The notes under the pieces: model-generated
What the model was told of the DNA's origin: nothing
The model's database searches: none
What the model saw: the letters and a program-made list of their open reading frames with translations, nothing else
Source of the DNA: CAYNST01 sp964434105
Lineage (GTDB): Bacteria; Pseudomonadota; Gammaproteobacteria; Pseudomonadales; Cellvibrionaceae
Assembly: GCA_964434105.1 (NCBI GenBank)
Contig: CAYSTJ010000008.1
Coordinates: forward strand, 1-64,000
Direction of reading: 5' to 3'
Length of the DNA: 64,000 bases
Shown: piece after piece, positions 18,009 to 26,163 of the stretch
How positions within the stretch are numbered: position 1 is the first letter of the stretch
Layout of the letters: each line of letters opens with the position of its first letter
Program-made: the position numbers and the translations under genes

Positions 18009-19451
18009 TCACTGTAATTTTTCCAGCAAAATCCTGTTGAGCTCCTGCGGATTGGCCTGGCCTTTCGACGCTTTCATACATTGCCCCACAAAAAAACCCA
18101 ACATTTTCGGTTGCTTGTCGGCGCTTGCAGCACGATAGTTGTCTACCTGTGTGGTGTTGGCGGCGATAACATCGTCCACGATTCTTTCCAGCTCGCTGGC
18201 GTCGCTTACCTGCTTTAGACCTTTGCTTTCGATGATGCTGTCGACTGTTCCTTCACCATTCCACAGGGCGTCAAAGATTATCTTGGCCATTTTTCCTGAA
18301 ATACTGCCGTCTTCGATGCGACTGATCAGTTCGGCCAGCTGGCTGGATGACAGGGGGCATTGACTGATCGGAATCTCGTCGCGTTTCAGGCGGGCAGCAA
18401 TATCCCCCATAACCCAGTTAGCCACCAGTTTGGGATTGTCGCAGGCAGCCGCCGCCGCTTCAAAATATTTTGCCGTGGCCGCGTCCTGACTCAGGCTGGT
18501 CGCATCGTACGCAGACAATCCGAAGTCACCGACATAGCGATTACGCTTTGCCTCAGGCAGTTCCGGCATGGTCGCACGTACCGCAGCAATGTAGTCGTCA
18601 TCGAGAATGACCGGCAGCAGGTCGGGGCAGGGGAAGTAGCGATAGTCGTTGGAATCTTCCTTGGAGCGCATGGCACGTGCTTTCTTGGTGTCGCCATTAT
18701 AGAGTCGGGTTTCCTGCGTGATGGTGCCGCCGGATTCCAGCACATGAATCTGGCGATCGACTTCCAGGGCAATGGCTTCTTCCATAAAGCGAAATGAATT
18801 GAGGTTTTTGGTTTCGGTGCGGGTACCGAGCCGGTCTTCCCCGTGGGGCCGTACCGAAATATTGACATCAAACCGCATGGAGCCTTTGGACATGTCACCG
18901 TCACAGATGCCGAGGGCGGTCACCAGGCTGTGCAGCTGGCGGGCAAAGGTGACGGCTTCTTCGGCAGATCGCATGTCGGGCTCGGTGACGACTTCAATAA
19001 GCGGTGTGCCGGCGCGGTTCAGATCAATGCCGGTCATGCCATGATAGTCTTCATGCAACGATTTGCCGGCATCCTCTTCCAGATGCGCGTGATGGATTCT
19101 TACCCGTTTAACCTGCTTGCTTTCAAGGGTGATATCCAGGTGTCCGGGACCAACGATGGGTTCGGCCAGCTGTGTCGTCTGATAGCCTTTCGGCAGGTCC
19201 GGATAAAAATAGTTTTTTCGTTCAAAAACCGACCGGCGGCCAATCTCTGCGTCGATCGCCAGGCCGAACAGCGTCGCCATACGAAAGGCTTCGGCGTTCG
19301 CCACGGGCAGGGTACCCGGCATGGCCAGGTCAATGGCGCAGGCGTTGGTATTGGGCTCGGCACCAAACGACGTACCTGAGCCGGAAAACAGTTTGGAGCG
19401 GGTGGCGAGCTGAACGTGAATTTCCAGCCCGATAACGGTTTCCCATTGCAT
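18009..19451 (-). CDS. gatB: Aspartyl/glutamyl-tRNA amidotransferase subunit B
   Basis: The kinase/tRNA-binding subunit of GatCAB, which amidates misacylated Glu-tRNA(Gln) or Asp-tRNA(Asn). The start MQWETVIGLEIHVQLAT is set at 19451, with GAGAGG about nine bases upstream; a 20-codon open extension is not used. Diagnostic segments are FYPDLPKGYQ, LEEDAGKS, NRAGTPLIEVVTEPD and SMRFDVNISV, with a helical tail domain ending ILLEKLQ. The protein has 480 residues. It follows gatA by 14 bases. Confidence 0.97.
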   Translation of the reverse strand: MQWETVIGLEIHVQLATRSKLFSGSGTSFGAEPNTNACAIDLAMPGTLPVANAEAFRMATLFGLAIDAEIGRRSVFERKNYFYPDLPKGYQTTQLAEPIVGPGHLDITLESKQVKRVRIHHAHLEEDAGKSLHEDYHGMTGIDLNRAGTPLIEVVTEPDMRSAEEAVTFARQLHSLVTALGICDGDMSKGSMRFDVNISVRPHGEDRLGTRTETKNLNSFRFMEEAIALEVDRQIHVLESGGTITQETRLYNGDTKKARAMRSKEDSNDYRYFPCPDLLPVILDDDYIAAVRATMPELPEAKRNRYVGDFGLSAYDATSLSQDAATAKYFEAAAAACDNPKLVANWVMGDIAARLKRDEIPISQCPLSSSQLAELISRIEDGSISGKMAKIIFDALWNGEGTVDSIIESKGLKQVSDASELERIVDDVIAANTTQVDNYRAASADKQPKMLGFFVGQCMKASKGQANPQELNRILLEKLQ

Positions 19452-19465
19452 GGTTGGTTGGCCTC

Positions 19466-20920
19466 TCAATCGATATCTGCCGGGGAATGCAGGTGAAAGT
19501 CGGTGGCGCACTGAAAGCGGTGTGCAACATTCAGCATGCGTGCTTCGTCAAAGTCGCGACCGATAATCTGCAGCCCGACTGGCTTGTTTTCGGCGAAACC
19601 ACAGGGTATCGACATACCTGGAAGCCCCGCCAGGTTGGTGGCAATGGTATAAATATCTTCCAGGTACATGGCAACCGGGTCCGCGCCTTTGGCGCCAAAC
19701 TGAAAGGCCGGCGACGGCGAGGTTGGCCCCAGAATGATATCGACCGACTGAAAAGCGTCCAGAAAATCCTGACGTATCAGGCGACGGGCCTTCTGTGCCT
19801 TGGCGTAATACGCATCATAGTAACCGGCTGATAGCGCGTAACAGCCCACCATGATGCGACGCTTGACCTCGCTGCCCAATCCTTCGCTGCGTGAGCGCTT
19901 GTAAAGATCCTCCAGGTCCTGGGGTGCGTCGCAACGGTAGCCGTAGCGTACACCATCAAACCGGCTGAGGTTGGCCGAGCACTCGGCCGGTGCAATGACA
20001 TAATAGGCCGGCACGGCCAGATGCGTATGGGGCAGACTGATTGAAGTGACTGTGGCGCCCTGATTTTCCAGTTCGCGAATGGCCGTCTCCACAGCCTGCC
20101 GGGCGCCGGGGTGCAACCCTTCGCCAAAATACTCGCGGGGTACACCCACCCGTAAACCCGTCAGCGGTTGTTCAAGGTCTACCGTATAGTCGCTGATCGG
20201 GTGGTCAACACAGGTTGAATCCCGGTCGTCAAACCCGGCCATGTGATTAAGCAGTATCGCGGCATCTTCTGCCGTGCGGGTCATCAGGCCCGCCTGATCG
20301 AGGCTGGATGCGAAAGCTATCATGCCCCAGCGGGACACCCTGCCGTAGGTTGGTTTGATGCCGGTAACGCCGCAGAGACTGGCCGGTTGCCGGATTGATC
20401 CGCCGGTATCGGTCGCGGTGGCGGCCGGTGCAAGCCGTGCCGCCACGCAGGCGGCGGATCCACCGGATGAGCCGCCCGGCACGCAATCCTGCGCCCACGG
20501 GTTTTTGACCGGGCCGTAGAAACTGGTCTCGTTAGAGGAGCCCATGGCGAATTCGTCCATATTGGTTTTGCCCAGCATCACCGCACCGGCCTGCCGATAG
20601 TTTTCCACGACGGCAGCGTCATAGGGGGGCACAAAATTGTCCAGCATGCGCGAACCACAACTGGTTCTTACCCCGTTGGTGCAAAAGATATCCTTGTGGG
20701 CGATGGGTATGCCGCACAGTGTGCCGGCTTCGTTTCGGTGCCGCTGGGCATCGGCGGCCTGCGCCTGCTGCAGAGCCTGTTCTGCCGTGACGGTAATAAA
20801 GCTGTTGAGCTGTGGATCGAGTCGCTGAATTCGTTCAATAAAATGTCGGGTCAGTTCGACACTCGACACGGATCCGGCGTTAAGCTGCTGAATCATTTGG
20901 GCAATGGTTAGGTTATGCAT
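19466..20920 (-). CDS. gatA: Aspartyl/glutamyl-tRNA amidotransferase subunit A
   Basis: The glutaminase subunit of GatCAB, an amidase-signature enzyme that releases ammonia from glutamine. The Ser-cisSer-Lys triad is visible: Lys76 (IAHKDIF), Ser151 (VPGGSSGGSAA) and Ser175 (DTGGS). At 484 residues it has normal length. It lies between gatC (58 bases upstream) and gatB (14 bases downstream). Confidence 0.97.
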   Translation of the reverse strand: MHNLTIAQMIQQLNAGSVSSVELTRHFIERIQRLDPQLNSFITVTAEQALQQAQAADAQRHRNEAGTLCGIPIAHKDIFCTNGVRTSCGSRMLDNFVPPYDAAVVENYRQAGAVMLGKTNMDEFAMGSSNETSFYGPVKNPWAQDCVPGGSSGGSAACVAARLAPAATATDTGGSIRQPASLCGVTGIKPTYGRVSRWGMIAFASSLDQAGLMTRTAEDAAILLNHMAGFDDRDSTCVDHPISDYTVDLEQPLTGLRVGVPREYFGEGLHPGARQAVETAIRELENQGATVTSISLPHTHLAVPAYYVIAPAECSANLSRFDGVRYGYRCDAPQDLEDLYKRSRSEGLGSEVKRRIMVGCYALSAGYYDAYYAKAQKARRLIRQDFLDAFQSVDIILGPTSPSPAFQFGAKGADPVAMYLEDIYTIATNLAGLPGMSIPCGFAENKPVGLQIIGRDFDEARMLNVAHRFQCATDFHLHSPADID

Positions 20921-20977
20921 TGCTGGATTTTCCGCCTGCGTTTGGAGAGATACGGGATGAGGGAATACGGGGCTCGA

Positions 20978-21259
20978 TCAGTCGATGACCTTCGGAACCA
21001 GGTAGAGTCCATCTTCGGTGGCCGGCGCAATGGCCTGAAAAACATCGCGCTCGTTGTTTTCGGTAACCATGTCGGCACGCAGCCGCTGCACCGAATCAAG
21101 CGGGTGCGCCATAGGCTCGACATTGCTGATGTCGGCGGCCTGCAACTGGTCAACCAGCCGCAGCACGTTGGTGATACTGGTGGCGACTTCATCAAGCGCG
21201 TCATCGTCAATGTGAAGGCGCGCCAGATTGGCGAGTTTACGTATCTCGGAACGATCCAC
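20978..21259 (-). CDS. gatC: Aspartyl/glutamyl-tRNA amidotransferase subunit C
   Basis: A 93-residue stabilising subunit of GatCAB. The start is GTG at 21259, giving a protein beginning with the typical DRSEIRKLANLARLHID; GGAG sits eight bases upstream. The end TEDGLYLVPKVID is also typical. A CCGCC/GGCGG hairpin lies in the leader just before the ribosome site. It is divergent from mreB, as in Pseudomonas. Confidence 0.95.
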   Translation of the reverse strand: MDRSEIRKLANLARLHIDDDALDEVATSITNVLRLVDQLQAADISNVEPMAHPLDSVQRLRADMVTENNERDVFQAIAPATEDGLYLVPKVID

Positions 21260-21561
21260 AATTATGCTCCAGCCGCCCAATCGGCGGATATTAATCTATA
21301 CTTAGGCTGGCCTGAAGCAGCGATAGCAACCCAGGCGATTTAAAGGCGCAGTAAGTTACCACATTTGCGCCTTGCTCTAAATCCCCGGCATTGCTAGAGT
21401 GCGATCCAGAATTTCCGCAATGCGATTTTTGCGGCTTGGATAATAAAAGTATCCGTATATCGTGCGCCACTTCGAATAATCGGATAATCGCGCTCAATAA
21501 ATCGCACTACCCGCCGATTCTTTAAGCCATCACAATGACTATATAAGGTTTTTCCGCCCCT
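21260..21561. promoter_or_regulatory. Divergent region gatC / mreB
   Basis: About 300 noncoding bases that should contain promoters for gatCAB and mreBCD. I see AT-rich hexamers such as GATAAT and TATAAG but no convincing paired -35/-10. The stretch 21360-21378 resembles an internal part of the MITE family (CACATTT, then CGCCTTGCTCT) and may be a decayed relic. Confidence 0.4.
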
Positions 21562-22593
21562 ATGTTCAAACGCCTGCGTGGAATGTTTTCCAATGATTTG
21601 TCGATCGATCTTGGCACAGCCAACACACTGATTTATGTGCGTGATCGTGGCATTGTCCTTAACGAGCCTTCGGTGGTTGCCATCCGCAATCACAACGGTC
21701 AGAAATCGGTCGAAGCGGTCGGTATGGCGGCGAAACGGATGCTGGGGCGGACACCTGGCAATATTACAGCGATTCGCCCCTTGAAAGACGGCGTTATCGC
21801 CGATTTCCAGGTCACGGAGAAAATGCTGCAGCATTTTATTCGCAAAGTCCATGAAAACAGCTGGTTTCAGCCAAGCCCGCGGGTGCTGGTCTGTGTTCCC
21901 TGCCTTTCCACCGAAGTGGAGAAGCGGGCCATCCGCGAATCGGCCATGGGTGCGGGCGCTCGCGAGGTTCGTTTGATTGAAGAACCCATGGCCGCTGCGA
22001 TCGGTGCCGGCCTCCGGGTGGATGAAGCAACGGGCTCCATGGTGGTGGATATTGGCGGTGGAACCACAGAAATTGCCGTTATATCGCTTAATGGTGTCGT
22101 TCTGTCGGAATCTGTACGTATCGGCGGGGATCGTTTTGACGAAGCCATAGTCAACTATGTAAGGCGCAAATATGGCGCGGTGATTGGTGACGCCACCGCA
22201 GAAAGAATCAAGAAAGAGATTGCCGTGGCTTATCCGGGTAGTGAAGTGCTCGAAATCGATGTACGGGGGCGCAACCTGGCCGAGGGTGTGCCACGGAGCT
22301 TTACGCTTAACAGCGACGATATTCTGGAAGCCCTGCAGGAGCCGTTATCGGGTATTGTGCAGGCCGTCAAGAGTGCGCTGGAGCAGGCGCCACCGGAACT
22401 GGCGTCGGATATCGCCGAGAGCGGTATTGTCATCACAGGTGGCGGCGCACTGCTGCGTGACATTGATCGCCTGTTGATGGAAGAAACCGGGCTGCCCGTA
22501 TTGATTGCGGAAGACCCCTTGACCTGCGTTGCCCGTGGCGGTGGCAAGGCGCTGGAGCTGATGGACAGTCGAACCATCCATTTGCATACATAG
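21562..22593 (+). CDS. mreB: Rod-shape-determining actin homolog MreB
   Basis: Forms membrane-bound filaments that direct lateral cell-wall synthesis in rod-shaped cells. The 343-residue protein has the actin-fold phosphate loops SIDLGTANTLIYV (about 12) and VVDIGGGTTEIAVIS (about 160), and the adenosine motif ITGGGALLRDID (near 295). Order mreB-mreC-mreD, divergent from gatCAB, is the conserved arrangement. Confidence 0.98.
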   Translation: MFKRLRGMFSNDLSIDLGTANTLIYVRDRGIVLNEPSVVAIRNHNGQKSVEAVGMAAKRMLGRTPGNITAIRPLKDGVIADFQVTEKMLQHFIRKVHENSWFQPSPRVLVCVPCLSTEVEKRAIRESAMGAGAREVRLIEEPMAAAIGAGLRVDEATGSMVVDIGGGTTEIAVISLNGVVLSESVRIGGDRFDEAIVNYVRRKYGAVIGDATAERIKKEIAVAYPGSEVLEIDVRGRNLAEGVPRSFTLNSDDILEALQEPLSGIVQAVKSALEQAPPELASDIAESGIVITGGGALLRDIDRLLMEETGLPVLIAEDPLTCVARGGGKALELMDSRTIHLHT

Positions 22594-22608
22594 TAGTGAG
22601 GATTTGCC

Positions 22609-23469
22609 ATTAAACCGATCTTTACCAAGGGACCATCAGTCAGCACCCGTCTTGCTGTGCTGGTCGCCTGCGCCCTGATCATGGCATTCCTTTACAGCAA
22701 GAGCAGCCTGTTAAACCCCGTGAAAGAGCGTATGAGTGACGTGACCTATCCGTTGTACTGGGTGACGGAACTGCCCGCCGGGATCCGCGCCTGGTGGGGT
22801 GAGCGCTTTGTTTCCCGACAGCGACTGATGCAGGAGAACGAGACACTCCGCACCGAACTTCTTGTCCACAAGCGAAAAACCCAGCAAATGGCATCAATGG
22901 CGGCCGAAAATACCCGACTGCGCCAGTTGCTCAATTCCGCCGATACCATCGAAGACAGGGTATTGGTCGCCGAACTGATCGGCGTTTCGCCCAATCCCAT
23001 GATGCATAAAGTCATGATAAACCGGGGCACCAACGATGCGGTCTATGAGGGGCAGCCAGTGGTGGATGCCTATGGTCTGGTCGGTCAGGTGGTGGAAGTC
23101 GGTCGCTCGACCAGTATGGTTCTGCTGATTACCGATTCCAGCCACGCATTACCGGTGCAGCTGAATCGAAATGGTCTCCGGCTGGTTGCCGAAGGACAGG
23201 GCGATCTGGAAAAACTGCGATTGCGGCATGTATCGGGCACCATGGATATTCAGGTCGGGGATCTGCTTGTGAGTTCGGGCCTCGGGCAACGGTTTCCGGC
23301 GGGCTATCCGGTCGGCCTGGTGGAGCGGATTGATCACGATCCCGGCAAGCCGTTTGCCACGGTGACGGCCAAACCCATGGCGGAGTTGAATCGCAACCGT
23401 CACATGCTGCTGGTGTTTGATCGAACGCATCAGCTTAACGCGGTCAAAACACGTAACCAGGAGCCGTGA
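22609..23469 (+). CDS. mreC: Rod-shape-determining protein MreC (apparent ATT start)
   Basis: Bitopic inner-membrane protein that links MreB filaments to the periplasmic elongasome. It has one N-terminal membrane segment, a coiled-coil stretch (RLMQENETLRTELLVHKRKT) and a beta-rich periplasmic domain (VLVAELIGVSPNP, GLVGQVVEVG). The family N terminus (MKPLF..GPS type) is encoded here as IKPIFTKGPS, beginning with ATT at 22609, with GAGG seven bases upstream. No ATG, GTG or TTG occurs in frame between the upstream TGA (22597) and this point. The first conventional start, GTG at 22657, lies inside the membrane segment. Confidence 0.9.
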   Translation: MKPIFTKGPSVSTRLAVLVACALIMAFLYSKSSLLNPVKERMSDVTYPLYWVTELPAGIRAWWGERFVSRQRLMQENETLRTELLVHKRKTQQMASMAAENTRLRQLLNSADTIEDRVLVAELIGVSPNPMMHKVMINRGTNDAVYEGQPVVDAYGLVGQVVEVGRSTSMVLLITDSSHALPVQLNRNGLRLVAEGQGDLEKLRLRHVSGTMDIQVGDLLVSSGLGQRFPAGYPVGLVERIDHDPGKPFATVTAKPMAELNRNRHMLLVFDRTHQLNAVKTRNQEP

Positions 23470-23952
23470 GTGAGTCACGGATTATCCCAGTCGCTGAAGA
23501 TTTTTATCAGCTTTTTCATTGCCCTGCTGATTGATATCTACCCGCTGTCGGCATCGTTGGTCTGGTTTCGCCCCGAACTGGTGTGCCTTCTTCTCATATT
23601 CTGGGTTTTACGATTTCCGCACCAGATCGGCATGGGTATGGCGTGGTGTGTCGGATTCGTGCAGGACGTCATCAGCGGAGGAGTCTGGGGGGGCAGTGCC
23701 CTGGCGCTGGCTATCGTCGCCTATATCTGCCAGATGTCCTATCAGAGGCTGCGCAGCTATTCACTGTCTCAACAAACGCTCTGGGTCTTTGTTTTTGTTG
23801 GTATCTATCAGTTATTCTTCAACTGGGTTCAGGGTATGAGCGGCTATAGTGCGCCGGTACATCTGATGTTGATTTCTACCGCTGTCAGCGCCGCCTGCTG
23901 GCCGCCGCTGGTCATTATGATGAGCCGGCTGCGCCGGCGTCGCATGACGTAG
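23470..23952 (+). CDS. mreD: Rod-shape-determining protein MreD
   Basis: A 160-residue integral membrane protein with about five hydrophobic segments, completing the MreBCD set. LVWFRPELVCLLLIFWVLRFP and GFVQDVISGGVWGGSALAL fit the family. It uses a GTG start immediately after the mreC stop codon. Confidence 0.95.
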   Translation: MSHGLSQSLKIFISFFIALLIDIYPLSASLVWFRPELVCLLLIFWVLRFPHQIGMGMAWCVGFVQDVISGGVWGGSALALAIVAYICQMSYQRLRSYSLSQQTLWVFVFVGIYQLFFNWVQGMSGYSAPVHLMLISTAVSAACWPPLVIMMSRLRRRRMT

Positions 23953-24004
23953 CTTTATTGAATGCTGGCGGGACGATCTGGCCGGACAGGGTAGAAAATG
24001 GTAT

Positions 24005-24035
24005 GGGCAAATCGGGGTGTGAGCTGAATCGTTAC
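24005..24035 (-). mobile_element. Solo terminus of the 228-bp MITE family
   Basis: Read on the minus strand, GTAACGATTCAGCTCACACC then CCGATTTGCCC matches the left end of copy B with two substitutions. Beyond about 31 bases no similarity to the element interior remains. It lies in the mreD-maf gap, about 30 bases before the maf start, and looks like the remnant of a deleted copy. Confidence 0.7.
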
Positions 24036-24066
24036 AAAAAATGTGAGTCCAAAATAGAGAAAGCGA

Positions 24067-24663
24067 ATGGATGTTAACCTATTTCTGGCGTCGACATCAC
24101 CCCGGCGGCAGGAGCTGCTGCAACAGATAGGCGTTAACTTTACGACCTGTGCCGTTGACGTCCCCGAGCACCACGTTGTCGGGGAACCACCGGCCGCCTA
24201 TGCGGCACGACTGGCACTGACCAAGGCCCGGCAGGGGCTTCTGCAGCATCCGACCGGCATCGTGCTGGGCGCCGATACCATCGTTGTATACGATGACCTT
24301 ATTCTGGAGAAGCCGGTCGATCAGGCGGACGGAGTGGCCATGCTGACCCGCCTCTCGGACGCCAGTCATCGCGTTATTACCGCAGTGGCGTTGTGCCAGG
24401 GGACGCAGGTACTGCAGGCGTCATGCGTGTCAACGGTGACATTTCGCCCAATTTCGCCTGCGGAAGCCGCACGCTACTGGGCGACGGGGGAGCCCAGGGA
24501 CAAAGCGGGCGGTTATGGAATTCAAGGTTTCGGGGCTGTTTTTGTTCAGAATCTGATGGGTAGTTACAGCAATGTTGTCGGTCTGCCGCTTGCCGAAACG
24601 GCCGATTTGCTTGCCCGGGCTGGCGTAACAATGTGGAACAGGAAACCCATCCGTGAGCGATGA
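24067..24663 (+). CDS. maf: Maf/YhdE-type nucleoside triphosphate pyrophosphatase
   Basis: House-cleaning enzyme that hydrolyses non-canonical or pyrimidine NTPs to NMP and pyrophosphate. The 198-residue protein begins with the family signature LASTSPRRQELLQQIG. It has VLGADTIVVYDD with the catalytic Asp near residue 75, and DKAGGYGIQGFGAVFV towards the C terminus. Its end overlaps the rng start by about ten bases. The mreD-maf-rng order is conserved. Confidence 0.95.
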   Translation: MDVNLFLASTSPRRQELLQQIGVNFTTCAVDVPEHHVVGEPPAAYAARLALTKARQGLLQHPTGIVLGADTIVVYDDLILEKPVDQADGVAMLTRLSDASHRVITAVALCQGTQVLQASCVSTVTFRPISPAEAARYWATGEPRDKAGGYGIQGFGAVFVQNLMGSYSNVVGLPLAETADLLARAGVTMWNRKPIRER

Positions 24664-26131
24664 AATACTGGTTAACGTCGGACCAACCGAGACCCGCGCT
24701 GCGCTGATCGAAAACGGCGTGGCGCAGGAGGTTTACATTGAACGCATACAGCGAAAGGGCTTTGTCGGCAATATTTTTCTGGGCAAGGTTGTACGTGTAT
24801 TGCCGGGCATGCAGGCAGCATTTGTCGATATCGGTCAGGAGCGGGCGGGTTTTATCCATGCGGCCGATATCGCACCACTGGACAAAAACGGCATGGAAGA
24901 CCGCTCTGCGGAAATTGGTGATATCCGGCAGCTGGTGCACGAAGGCAAATCCCTGCTGGTCCAGGTCACCAAGGACCCGATCAGCACCAAGGGCGCCCGC
25001 CTGACGACCCATCTATCGGTGTCGGCCCGCTATCTGGTCTATATGCCGCAAACCCGCCACATCGGAATTTCCAACCGGATTGAACAGGAGCAGGAACGGG
25101 AGCGTCTGCGGCTGGCGGTCGAGAAGCTGGCAGCGGAATACGCCGACCAGTATACCGGTGGCTTTATTGTCCGGACGGTGGCTGAAGGGGTGCCCGAAGA
25201 GGAGCTGCGTGCAGATATCCCTTTCGTTTATAAGCTCTGGCATGACCTGGCGGACAAAATAAAGGCGGCCAGGGCGCCGGCACTCATCTATGAAGATCTC
25301 CCGCTGTTTATGCGCACAGTGCGTGATCTAATGCGACCCAATATCGAAAAGGTCCGCATCGATTCCCGGGAGGCTTATCACCGCCTGAGTGACTTCGCCC
25401 GGCACTATGCGCCGGAACTGGGCGGATGCATCGAACACTACCCGGGCGAACGGCCGCTGTTTGACCTTTACGGCGTCGAAGAGGAGCTGCGCAAGGCACT
25501 GGAAAGCAAGGTTTTGCTGAAGTCAGGTGGCTACCTGGTAATCGAACAGACCGAGGCCATGTGCACGGTCGACGTCAATACGGGTGCATTCGTTGGTCAT
25601 CGCAATCTGGAAGAAACCATTTTCAAGACCAACCTGGAAGCTGCAGCGGCTATCGCGCGTCAACTTCGGCTGCGTAATCTGGGGGGTATCATCATCATTG
25701 ATTTTATTGACATGAGCGATGCCGAGCATCAGCGTCAGGTGCTTCGCACACTGGAGAAGGCACTGGAGAGAGATCGGGCGAAAACCACCATCAACGGGGT
25801 TTCGAGCCTGGGACTGGTGGAAATGACGCGCAAACGTACCCGCGAATCACTGGGACAGATACTTTGTGAACCCTGCCCGGTATGTCTTGGGCGCGGCAAA
25901 CTGAAATCCGCCGAAACGGTTTGCTACGAGATATTCCGTGAAATTCTACGGGACGCGCGAACCTACGATGCCTCGACCTTTCTGGTATTGGCATCACAGG
26001 TCGTGATCGACCGGCTATTGGATGAGGAGTCCGCCAATGTTGCGGATCTGGAGGTATTTATTGGCCGCACCATACAATTTCAGGTGGAGAGTATTTACAA
26101 TCAGGAACAGTACGACATCATTTTGGTGTAA
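24653..26131 (+). CDS. rng: Ribonuclease G
   Basis: Endoribonuclease of the RNase E/G family, active in 16S rRNA 5'-end maturation and mRNA decay. It has an N-terminal S1-like domain (about 38-130), the catalytic magnesium aspartates in CTVDVNTG (about 305) and IIIDFIDM (about 349), and the zinc-link cysteines in CEPCPVCLGRG (about 408). At 492 residues it lacks the long scaffold tail of RNase E. It starts with GTG inside the end of maf. Confidence 0.97.
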   Translation: MSDEILVNVGPTETRAALIENGVAQEVYIERIQRKGFVGNIFLGKVVRVLPGMQAAFVDIGQERAGFIHAADIAPLDKNGMEDRSAEIGDIRQLVHEGKSLLVQVTKDPISTKGARLTTHLSVSARYLVYMPQTRHIGISNRIEQEQERERLRLAVEKLAAEYADQYTGGFIVRTVAEGVPEEELRADIPFVYKLWHDLADKIKAARAPALIYEDLPLFMRTVRDLMRPNIEKVRIDSREAYHRLSDFARHYAPELGGCIEHYPGERPLFDLYGVEEELRKALESKVLLKSGGYLVIEQTEAMCTVDVNTGAFVGHRNLEETIFKTNLEAAAAIARQLRLRNLGGIIIIDFIDMSDAEHQRQVLRTLEKALERDRAKTTINGVSSLGLVEMTRKRTRESLGQILCEPCPVCLGRGKLKSAETVCYEIFREILRDARTYDASTFLVLASQVVIDRLLDEESANVADLEVFIGRTIQFQVESIYNQEQYDIILV

Positions 26132-26163
26132 TCTGACCTTTCCCTGACCAATCCAGACGTCCT

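Noticed and set aside
17242..18138. 298-codon plus-strand open frame
   Set aside because: It is antisense to cysZ and the PA4642-type gene, which have clear protein homology; the translation shows no recognisable domain.
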